Positions 1 to 5,683 of a DNA stretch of 10,000 nt are shown one piece after another. This DNA comes from Anaerolinea sp. (GTDB lineage Bacteria; Chloroflexota; Anaerolineae; Anaerolineales; Anaerolineaceae). The stretch lies in contig JAIWNK010000045.1 in assembly GCA_020216845.1 (NCBI GenBank), positions 1-10,000 on the forward strand. The letters run 5' to 3'. Positions within the stretch are counted from its first letter, which is position 1. The number at the start of each line of letters is the position of its first letter. Made by a program: the position numbers and the translations under genes. The notes under the pieces were generated by a model, which searched no databases, was not told the origin of the DNA, and was given only the letters and a program-made list of their open reading frames with translations.

Positions 1-455
1 GGATCTTCAGCATACCATATCAAGGCATGACCCCGGATGAGCATGTTGTTTTGTTCGGCAAAATTCACGAAGATGTCGCTCTGCTTAAAGTCGTAAAGGT
101 CCGGCTCTGGATGAATCGGCGCAAATTTCATGTAGTATTCCGGTGTTACGATGTTAAACTGACTTACCAAAATTTGGCGATATTTCTCGTCAGCTTTATT
201 GGTCAACCCAGTGTTATCCACAGCCGAGCCAATCAAGACATCATATCGGCAGGCAAGAGCAGACAGCGAATCGCCTGAAGGGCAGTTGGCGTTGAGCGCA
301 TCGGGGGGACGCGCCGGAAGCTCCGCCGATCCAGGAGTGATCATGGCGACGGTCGGTTGAGACAGCGATGGGGTCTGCGTTACAGGCGTCGGAGGGAAAC
401 GACAAGACATCAACAAAACCAGTACCCCAAAAATGGCCAATCGAAGTTTTTTCAT
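1..455 (-). CDS. GH10-family glycoside hydrolase (endo-1,4-beta-xylanase-like), lipoprotein, N-terminal part
   Basis: This is a partial gene; its 3' end lies beyond the window. I translated it by hand to 151 residues. Residues 1-18 form a lipoprotein signal (KK start, hydrophobic stretch, L-M-S-C with Cys18 as the likely lipidated residue), followed by a Pro/Thr/Ser-rich linker to about residue 55. From about residue 73 it matches the start of the GH10 barrel: LIGSAVD (74-80), FNIVTPEYYMKF (100-111), LYDFKQSD (120-127), and RGHALIW (141-147). GH10 enzymes cleave xylan backbones with two glutamates, both located beyond the visible part. Two usual features differ: the TPEN(x)MKW motif reads TPEYYMKF, and the WH of RGHTLVWH reads WY, so the substrate may not be ordinary xylan. 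The start is supported by GGAG-type Shine-Dalgarno (465-461) five bases before the ATG. It lies 111 bases after the preceding gene. The family call is by-eye homology. Confidence 0.82.
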   Translation of the reverse strand, partial: MKKLRLAIFGVLVLLMSCRFPPTPVTQTPSLSQPTVAMITPGSAELPARPPDALNANCPSGDSLSALACRYDVLIGSAVDNTGLTNKADEKYRQILVSQFNIVTPEYYMKFAPIHPEPDLYDFKQSDIFVNFAEQNNMLIRGHALIWYAED

Positions 456-566
456 ACGCACTCCCACATTAAGCAAAATCTTTTTTTAACTTACGGCAAA
501 GATTGCCCCACCCACAGACAAACGCAACATCCGGCGCGAGTGCGTGTTGGGCAGCAAGATTAAATT
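456..566. other. Intergenic spacer before the GH10 gene
   Basis: This 111-base gap separates the pseudo-M41 gene stop from the GH10 lipoprotein start. It carries the Shine-Dalgarno GGGAG at 465-461 and an A/T-rich stretch at about 474-495. I found no convincing sigma-70 promoter pair and no clear intrinsic terminator, so whether the GH10 gene is read through from the upstream pair or has its own promoter is not decided by the sequence. Confidence 0.6.
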
Positions 567-1613
567 CTACTGTATCCGTTCGCGCCTTCCTTGAAGAACT
601 TCTTGAATTGCCAAATCTAAGCCCCTTTCAACAAACATAGAATGTATCCATGGTTCCCCAGAAGCAACTTTCATACCGATACCACCTGCCATATAGCGAA
701 TATGGCGCATATCCGCGTAATTGCCGGGCCATGCAATTTCATCCAAGTCTCGCAATAGCAGCTCCAAATTGTGTTCTGTACAAACAACTTCAGACGCCAG
801 GCATCCCACATACGTTTGACCGCCATCATCGCCTGACAAAATGACAACGCCATCTTCGTAAGCCTTAGCCTCATTCAAGGTCTTGAGCACAACCAATGGG
901 GCCTCGCGCGCGGTAGCTTTTGACGCAAGACTCTGTTCTAATGGAATGATGGTAGTTTGAGAAGCTTGAGGAAGTTTTTCTTCCCTCTCCATAACCCATC
1001 TTTGGGCGTCAATATTTGCTGTAATCACTTGAAAAGTCTCTTCAGCGGACAACTCCGTTTTTTGGATAAGCGTTGTTGCCAATCCATCAACGGCTTTCCA
1101 GTGACTTTCCAATTTCTCAATCATCTCGTAGAGTGTAGAAAGGGTTTCGGCAAAAATCTGTTCATCACTGAGGTTTCGATCAAGATCTACCCAAAACCAT
1201 TGAGTCGCATAATACGCCTTTTCAAATTCAGCATCGGACAATGAAGGTTCTTCCGTGGTTTTCCATCGTATTCTTTCGGCGGCACATCCTCCTAAAAGGA
1301 TCAGATGCGTTGCCCTCCAGAATTCCGCCACATCCCGCCAATTTGTACGATTGCCAATGACTGACACCCCGGCAAATCCTTTGCAATACTTCAGAAGCGT
1401 AGAAGGGATTTGGGTCGGAGATATAGCATCATCGCCTTTGGCCAAATTGAAACACAGCATGTATAAAGCCAGAGCACACCCTGCCTCACGATACGCCTTT
1501 CGGGATAATTCATTCTCAGGTTCAATCATTGCTTGAACACTCTTTGTTTGGCCATCCAACGGCATGCGGGGCGTGTTGCTGTGCACAATGCCTGACCGCC
1601 TTTGCCCGTTCAC
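567..1613 (-). CDS. FtsH peptidase (M41)-like protein with degenerate zinc site, unknown C-terminal domain
   Basis: A 348-residue protein, predicted soluble. Residues about 36-200 resemble the M41 peptidase domain of FtsH without the AAA+ ATPase or membrane segments. The stretch SRKAYREAGCALALYM (37-52) sits where FtsH has HEAGH; LILLGGCAAERI (104-115) matches the LLGGRAAEE helix; and WKAVDGLATTLIQKTELSAEE (172-192) matches the FtsH C-terminal 'LAxALLEKETLSGEEV' pattern. The zinc-binding HExxH is REAGC (42-46): both histidines are lost although Glu43 remains, so it is probably not a zinc protease. Residues about 235-348 form a second region, with DDGGQTYVGCLAS (262-274) and GIGMKVASGEPWIHS (311-325), which I do not recognise. 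The GTG start at 1613-1611 overlaps the upstream TGA (GTGA) behind a G-run, implying translational coupling. Later ATG starts at 1565 or 1529 are possible, since homology begins only near residue 35. Function is unknown; it is probably co-expressed with the DUF5655 gene. Confidence 0.8.
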   Translation of the reverse strand: MNGQRRSGIVHSNTPRMPLDGQTKSVQAMIEPENELSRKAYREAGCALALYMLCFNLAKGDDAISPTQIPSTLLKYCKGFAGVSVIGNRTNWRDVAEFWRATHLILLGGCAAERIRWKTTEEPSLSDAEFEKAYYATQWFWVDLDRNLSDEQIFAETLSTLYEMIEKLESHWKAVDGLATTLIQKTELSAEETFQVITANIDAQRWVMEREEKLPQASQTTIIPLEQSLASKATAREAPLVVLKTLNEAKAYEDGVVILSGDDGGQTYVGCLASEVVCTEHNLELLLRDLDEIAWPGNYADMRHIRYMAGGIGMKVASGEPWIHSMFVERGLDLAIQEVLQGRRERIQ

Positions 1614-2554
1614 CCCCCCAACTTTTGATAAGCCATAAGAATATACGGTTTGGCGACTTCAAAATCCTCCATATTCTTTACGGAAATTTCAAAATCTCCC
1701 GGGGCATGACGCCCCTTGTCTGTCACATCTCTCGAATTTTTCGGCGGATTGGCGATTTCCTTTGGATTCAGCTTCAAGTATAGCAAAACTCGTTGAGTTT
1801 GCAATTCCATACAAACGATGTTCTGAGATATTTTATAGGCAATGTAATTCTTTTTCGGGACTTCCTGGATATCCGCATCCAATCCTGTGATAAACTCCTG
1901 AATGGCAAAAGCCAATTCTTTGATTTGAGCGCTTTTGCCCTCAAGGTGTTCTTCAACCGTATAAACAGCTGTCGCTCTTGTAAGTGCCGCCTTCTTCCCG
2001 GCTGCAACCATAACAGGATTTTTTCCACTCACTTCAGGCTGTTCTTGTTCGCTGGCTAATGGGGAGTAGCCTGTCTGTACTTTTTCAAGATACAAGAAAC
2101 GGTTTTGAAAAAGGTGATATGCCCAAAGTTCAATATTGGCGCCCATCACTTGAACCGCGTACAAGTCATACTTCTTGTAGTTGGGCGCAATACAAATCAC
2201 ACGAATTTCTGACCAATCTACGTCTATTGAATCGCCCAATGCCTTCTGAACCGCTCTTTCAAAATCGCCCTTATGGTCTTTTAACCATGCCAAATAATAC
2301 AAACTTTGATTGATCAATTCGGAAGATTCGACCTTCTTATATTCGATGATGACGGGATTATCATCTTCCGATAAGGCCAAAGTATCAATTCTCCCTGAAT
2401 GCTGTAAACCTGTCGAAAATTCCGACTGAATCAAACGACAATTGAACACAGTTTCAAGATTACGCTCAACAATTGCCTGTAAATTTTTTTCAAGTGCAAA
2501 ATTTGATTGCGGCAGAATAGATAATGTTTGACCCGAGATTTCAAATAGTGGCAT
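1610..2554 (-). CDS. PD-(D/E)XK nuclease-like protein with C-terminal DUF5655 domain
   Basis: A 314-residue soluble protein in two parts. The N-terminal part (about 19-160) has the layout of a PD-(D/E)XK nuclease fold of the NucS/DUF91-like type: LEKNLQAIVERNL helix (21-33) with Glu22 and Glu30, GRID (Asp57), VIIEYK (Glu71, Lys73), and a following helix with Gln83 and Tyr87, as in the Q-x3-Y motif of such enzymes. RVICIAPNYKKYD (118-130) is typical of this group. The C-terminal part (about 195-312) matches DUF5655, with EVPKKNYIAYK (231-241), RVLLYLKL (255-262) and a DxxDKGRHAPGDFEI-like segment (276-290). The metal-binding residues appear intact, so DNA cleavage is possible but unproven; DUF5655 proteins have no firm function that I know. 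The ATG start at 2554 has a GGA-containing Shine-Dalgarno unusually far upstream (about 14 bases). It heads a two-gene unit from the extended -10 promoter at 2613-2608. Base composition is more A/T-rich than the pump genes. Confidence 0.85.
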   Translation of the reverse strand: MPLFEISGQTLSILPQSNFALEKNLQAIVERNLETVFNCRLIQSEFSTGLQHSGRIDTLALSEDDNPVIIEYKKVESSELINQSLYYLAWLKDHKGDFERAVQKALGDSIDVDWSEIRVICIAPNYKKYDLYAVQVMGANIELWAYHLFQNRFLYLEKVQTGYSPLASEQEQPEVSGKNPVMVAAGKKAALTRATAVYTVEEHLEGKSAQIKELAFAIQEFITGLDADIQEVPKKNYIAYKISQNIVCMELQTQRVLLYLKLNPKEIANPPKNSRDVTDKGRHAPGDFEISVKNMEDFEVAKPYILMAYQKLGG

Positions 2555-2607
2555 AGCTTTTTCAACCGTCCTTTCATTTCCAGGGCAAGCAATCTTGATT
2601 CACTTTC

Positions 2608-2616
2608 ATTATAGCA
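2608..2616 (-). promoter_or_regulatory. Extended -10 promoter for the DUF5655/pseudo-M41 unit
   Basis: On the minus strand this reads TGCTATAAT: a perfect TATAAT at 2613-2608 preceded by TGn, the extended -10 form that can work without a good -35. The region where a -35 would sit (about 2631-2636) is a run of G and shows no TTGACA-like hexamer. Transcription would begin near 2601, leaving a leader of about 45 bases before the ATG at 2554. It lies downstream of two terminators, so the pair would have its own transcript. Confidence 0.65.
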
Positions 2617-2645
2617 CGACAACCGGCAAGCCCCCCTGCCCGCCT

Positions 2646-2682
2646 GTCTGTGAAAAAGCAAAAAGCGCCCTTGCGGTGCAAG
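2646..2682. repeat. 37-bp direct repeat, copy 1
   Basis: Identical over 37 bases to 2719-2755, with 36 unrelated bases between them. It begins GTCTGTGAAAAAGC and ends CTTGCGGTGCAAG on the plus strand. Read on the minus strand the unit is a hairpin loop and descending arm followed by two T-tracts, so it is the functional half of an intrinsic terminator. Confidence 0.95.
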
Positions 2683-2688
2683 TTGGGC
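2653..2688 (-). terminator. Second (distal) intrinsic terminator, imperfect stem
   Basis: On the minus strand: GCCC-AAC-TTGC, loop ACC, GCAA-GGGC, then GC, TTTTT, GC, TTTTT. The stem has two 4-bp segments separated by a three-base bulge (AAC), so it is weaker than the proximal copy. It would back up termination of the MprF-like transcript and insulate the downstream promoter. Confidence 0.6.
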
Positions 2689-2718
2689 CAAATCCGTCAA
2701 GTCGCCCGCAGTACCAAA

Positions 2719-2755
2719 GTCTGTGAAAAAGCAAAAAGCGCCCTTGCGGTGCAAG
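2719..2755. repeat. 37-bp direct repeat, copy 2
   Basis: Exact second copy of 2646-2682 (period 73 bases). The flanks differ from copy 1 on both sides: TACCAAA before and GACGCTC after, against CCCGCCT and TTGGGCC. The flanking changes fall just where the left stem arm of the terminator is completed, so the duplication copied only the loop, right arm and T-tracts. Confidence 0.95.
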
Positions 2756-2760
2756 GACGC
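2726..2760 (-). terminator. Intrinsic terminator after the MprF-like gene
   Basis: On the minus strand, GCGTCCTTGC (2760-2751), loop ACC, GCAAGGGCGC (2747-2738) form a 10-bp stem with one mismatch. TTTTT, GC and TTTTT follow immediately (2737-2726). It starts 59 bases after the stop codon of the MprF-like gene and is the natural end of the pump/MprF transcript. Confidence 0.85.
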
Positions 2761-2819
2761 TCATGTGCTTCTTTCAATCCGTCGGCGAGCTTAGGCTGCC
2801 GTCGCGCATGAAACAATGC

Positions 2820-5492
2820 TCACTTCTTGTGAACGAAATAATTGAGCAGCCCTCCCTCCCCCGAATTGGCTTGCGTAACTGCCAGCCAGGCTTGCGCCAT
2901 ATTGGACGCGCCGCGATAAATCAGGTACCGCGGCGACCATTGCGGATGAAATTTTTCTTTAAAGGCGTGCAAGCCTTTGAAGTTATAGAATTGATTGACA
3001 TGCTCATAAATAAAATGCATGACGCGTTCAATGGCTGGATCATCCGGGTGTTCACCCACCCCCGAAAGTGCGCTCAACCCCAAATTAAAAGTGTCGTATC
3101 CTTGCTGTTTTGCCCACTCAAACAGAGACACAAACATGAACTCCATTGTCCCGTTTTCAAGCTCACGGCGGCGGCGCATCAGGTCAATCGTGACTTCGTT
3201 CCGCTGATATTCTGGCACAATGTTGGCAAAGGCAGCAACCCACCCTTCTGGAGCATGAACCGCGGCGATGGGAGAATTGCGGATATACTCATCCTCAAAC
3301 CAGCCAAGTGAAAAGCGTTTTTCCGAACCGTGCATCATCGTCAACCATTCATCACTGATTGCGCGCAATTCCGAGAGCAATTCATCAGAAATGGGTGGCT
3401 GATGCAAGATAAATGTGTAACCGGCCTTCTTCAACTTATTGAACGGCGGACGCAGCGGCTTTCCATCCTTGCCTTCCAGTGAGAAAGTCTTCAAATTGAC
3501 AATGCCCTCGTGACCGAGGCACAACGCATCAAAGCCAGCAGCCTTATACGCTTCCAGCGTATAAGGCTGAGTCTGGTAAAAGACCAGCTGCCAATCATTC
3601 CGCTGACAAAAGCTGAAAAAAGCCTGAATGGATGGGGACAAATCTTCGGGTGGCCCAACCGGGTCGCCCAGCGTCACAGCTGTTCGCCCAACAAGTGCAT
3701 ATCCAATGACCGAGCCGCCAGGAGTGAAGAAATAACGTTTGTCATCAAAGAGCAGGAAGCGCGCCATCGAGGAATGACCATATTGCTCGACAATGGCACG
3801 GGCGCGGTCGCGCTCTGCCTGTGTGGCGGGTTGGCGTACAAACACGGGGCGCAACAACATAAAGCCAGCATACCCAAACGTCACAGCGCCAACCATGTAA
3901 ATCGAATCAGCAAAAAAGCGCCCAAAGTGGGTGACGGGAGTCAAACCAGGGTCATAAAATTGCGTAAACATGATGACGGTTTGTCGCAGCGCATCCATAA
4001 GCCCAAATTGGATGCTGTAATGGCGGTCAAGCAGGTAGAAACCCGTTCCCCCATACATCAGCGTAAACAGCGTTGCGCCAACCAGGGCACGCACCCCCTG
4101 CCAAATAGAAGGGCGATCAGAATCGGCATGAAAGTGATTGCGCATCAGCCACAACATGAGCATCAATCCCGCCGCCATCAGAGCTTCTTCGTAATCCAGC
4201 CCTTTGAGCAGATGACTGACCACAGAAAGGCCCAGCACCACCATTGTTACCAACCAGGCCACACGCTTGCGGCGTGCCAATCCGCCCGCCAACATCAGCA
4301 GGGCAAAACCTGCCAGCGCAGCAGTCAAATGTCCGCCATGTCGTACCTCCAGCGGAGAAAAAGTTTCCAACAGATGGATTCGTTCCACCAGCGAAGGCGT
4401 TACCGCTGAAAGCACATTGATGACCCCCATCAACGCCACCAAAATAGCTACAAAGCGTACCCCCCAGGTTTCGGGCAAGGTGCGTTGTTGTGGGCTGATG
4501 GTATGCAAACGCTGGACGGCAAAAAATCCAAGCGACATGGGAAGCCAAAACGTGACCCCGCGAAAGGCCAACACGACCGCCGTCGCCGCGGCCATGGGAA
4601 TGCCCAGGGAGGCAAAGGCCAGCGTCATCGCCCCTTCCATCACGCCAATGCCTTGCGGAGTAATGGACACAATCCAAAACAGGATGCCTACCGCATAGCC
4701 CGCCACCAATACACCCAGCCCAATCGGCTGATTGAATGCTCTGAACAAAATATAGAGCGATGCGATGTTGACCCAATGCGCCAAAAAGGCAATGCCCACC
4801 GTGCGCATCAAACGCAACGGATGCTTTGCCGCCGCCGCAGAAGCCTGATTGAATTCTGTAGCATTTTTCTGTGCCCAATCATCCGCCAATGCAAGCGAAC
4901 GGTTAAAACGCCCAAACAACCAGCCAGCTGTCCGTTGAGACCACGCGAAAAGCCGCTCCAGCCAGACGGGTTTCCACCACCCCAGCAGCAAGAGGCTGCT
5001 CAACGCAAGGACCAGGAGCAAAAGAAAAACCGCAGCAACAATTTCGTAGATTTTTAAATCATGCTGCGTAAAAAGATAGAACAGGCCAGGAATCAACACG
5101 AATATAAAAGCGCTGAGATCAGCAATCAATTGCAGCAGCACACCACTTGCCGCACCGGCGGGGGATTTTCCGCGCCGAGCGAAATCATCAGCGAAGAGCA
5201 CTGCACCACCCGCCCCACCGGCCGGTACTACCAGGTTGACAAACAGGGCGCCAAGCGTGAGGGGCATCAGCTCGCCAGCGCGGGTACGAATGCCCACCGT
5301 ATCGAACGCAGACTGATACGAGGCATTAAAGATCGCATAGTATGGAATTTGCAGCAACAGTGCAACAGCAATCCACTGCAACTGTCCCTGTGCCAGAGTA
5401 GATTTCAACTGCTCCAGTTCCGTAAAGCGGGAAATTACTACCCCCAGAAATAGCACGGTCACGATAAGAACAATCCAACGTTTCTTCATCAT
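2820..5492 (-). CDS. mprF: MprF-like phosphatidylglycerol lysyltransferase / flippase
   Basis: An 890-residue integral membrane protein. Full-length MprF proteins (around 840 residues) transfer an amino acid, classically lysine, from aminoacyl-tRNA to phosphatidylglycerol on the inner leaflet, and flip the product outward, lowering the surface negative charge. Residues about 1-550 contain roughly 14 hydrophobic segments. The first half matches the LPG-synthase transmembrane domain: NLVVPAGGAGGAVLFADDFA (86-105) and SITPQGIGVMEGAMTLAF (276-293). Residues about 560-862 form the cytoplasmic DUF2156 transferase domain with RFSLGWFEDEYI (726-737), AFANIVPEYQ (754-763), TIDLMR (768-773), GTMEFMFVSLFEWAK (781-795), FNLGLSALSGVGE (802-814) and FYNFKGLHAFKEKF (835-848). 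The usual 'PNG' before MEF is ENG here. The ATG (5492) overlaps the stop of the NDH-2 stub (ATGA) and its own Shine-Dalgarno is weak (GAGAAG), so coupling is likely. Donor amino acid cannot be read from sequence; alanine is an alternative. Confidence 0.93.
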   Translation of the reverse strand: MMKKRWIVLIVTVLFLGVVISRFTELEQLKSTLAQGQLQWIAVALLLQIPYYAIFNASYQSAFDTVGIRTRAGELMPLTLGALFVNLVVPAGGAGGAVLFADDFARRGKSPAGAASGVLLQLIADLSAFIFVLIPGLFYLFTQHDLKIYEIVAAVFLLLLVLALSSLLLLGWWKPVWLERLFAWSQRTAGWLFGRFNRSLALADDWAQKNATEFNQASAAAAKHPLRLMRTVGIAFLAHWVNIASLYILFRAFNQPIGLGVLVAGYAVGILFWIVSITPQGIGVMEGAMTLAFASLGIPMAAATAVVLAFRGVTFWLPMSLGFFAVQRLHTISPQQRTLPETWGVRFVAILVALMGVINVLSAVTPSLVERIHLLETFSPLEVRHGGHLTAALAGFALLMLAGGLARRKRVAWLVTMVVLGLSVVSHLLKGLDYEEALMAAGLMLMLWLMRNHFHADSDRPSIWQGVRALVGATLFTLMYGGTGFYLLDRHYSIQFGLMDALRQTVIMFTQFYDPGLTPVTHFGRFFADSIYMVGAVTFGYAGFMLLRPVFVRQPATQAERDRARAIVEQYGHSSMARFLLFDDKRYFFTPGGSVIGYALVGRTAVTLGDPVGPPEDLSPSIQAFFSFCQRNDWQLVFYQTQPYTLEAYKAAGFDALCLGHEGIVNLKTFSLEGKDGKPLRPPFNKLKKAGYTFILHQPPISDELLSELRAISDEWLTMMHGSEKRFSLGWFEDEYIRNSPIAAVHAPEGWVAAFANIVPEYQRNEVTIDLMRRRRELENGTMEFMFVSLFEWAKQQGYDTFNLGLSALSGVGEHPDDPAIERVMHFIYEHVNQFYNFKGLHAFKEKFHPQWSPRYLIYRGASNMAQAWLAVTQANSGEGGLLNYFVHKK

Positions 5493-5653
5493 GGCTTCTC
5501 AAAAAAACAAGATAGATTTTCCACCCGCTGACGCGGGACAGACAGACGAAGATCGTCTTTTGTACTGTCTAATTCCTTAAGAGTGTGAAGATGATAGACG
5601 GCTCTTAACCCTGCAAAGCCGCCACCAAGAATGACAAGAGGTTTCTTCTTCAT
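5489..5653 (-). pseudogene. Truncated type II NADH dehydrogenase (NDH-2) N-terminal remnant
   Basis: An open frame of 54 codons plus stop. Residues 1-37 match the start of FAD-dependent NADH:quinone oxidoreductases (NDH-2): KPLVILGGGFAGLRA (4-18) is a beta strand and Rossmann GxGxxG loop that binds FAD, followed by YHLHTLKELDSTKDDLRL (20-37). A normal protein continues for roughly 350-400 more residues; here similarity ends at Leu37. The tail SVPRQRVENLSCFFEKP has no resemblance to the family and is encoded across a short inverted repeat (5524-5537). The strong Shine-Dalgarno AGGAAAGGA (5670-5662) with an 8-base spacer is intact, 30 bases after the proton-pump stop, and the stub's TGA overlaps the start of the MprF-like gene. 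A deletion that removed most of the enzyme while leaving its initiation signals explains this. The remaining peptide may serve only to couple translation. Confidence 0.8.
5524..5537. repeat. Short inverted repeat at the NDH-2 break
   Basis: CCCGC-TGAC-GCGGG, a perfect 5-bp stem with a 4-base loop, flanked by ACAGACAGACG (5538-5548). It lies just where the NDH-2 similarity stops (codon 37, at 5545-5543). No T-run follows directly on the minus strand (the T7 is at 5507-5501, 16 bases beyond the stem), so it is not a convincing terminator. It may mark a deletion junction or a small repetitive extragenic palindrome. Confidence 0.6.
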
Positions 5654-5661
5654 AGAGATTT

Positions 5662-5670
5662 TCCTTTCCT
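5662..5670 (-). promoter_or_regulatory. Strong Shine-Dalgarno of the NDH-2 remnant
   Basis: AGGAAAGGA on the minus strand, eight bases before the ATG at 5653. It fixes the start of the 54-codon stub and shows the locus is still able to load ribosomes directly upstream of the MprF-like gene, whose own site is weak. Confidence 0.75.
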
Positions 5671-5683
5671 GTAAAAGATTTGC

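Noticed and set aside
470..530. Weak sigma-70 promoter for the GH10 gene (TTGCCG with an A/T-rich stretch about 17 bases downstream)
   Set aside because: The -10 candidates match TATAAT poorly and several equally weak pairings exist, so I cannot support a specific site.
2631..2636. -35 element for the promoter at 2613-2608
   Set aside because: The expected position is a G-run on the minus strand. A TTGCCG nearby lies only 10 bases from the -10, too close to act as a -35.
2431..2754. 107-codon minus-strand open frame across the terminators
   Set aside because: It spans both terminators and the promoter, overlaps the start of the DUF5655 gene in another frame, and its residues come from translating the 37-bp repeat in two frames. 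No family resemblance.
2646..2755. Possible minimal CRISPR array: two identical 37-bp repeats with a 36-bp spacer
   Set aside because: The size is right, but there are only two repeats, no cas genes or leader, and the repeat is fully explained as the loop, arm and T-tracts of intrinsic terminators placed directly after a gene.
3510..4409. 299-codon plus-strand open frame inside the MprF-like gene
   Set aside because: Antisense shadow of a conserved membrane protein. The translation is rich in His, Gln and Arg and has no recognisable motif.
5501..5537. Intrinsic terminator between the NDH-2 stub and the MprF-like gene
   Set aside because: The 5-bp hairpin is followed by a mixed sequence, and the T7 run lies 16 bases beyond the stem, which is not terminator geometry; the ATGA overlap also argues for continuous transcription.
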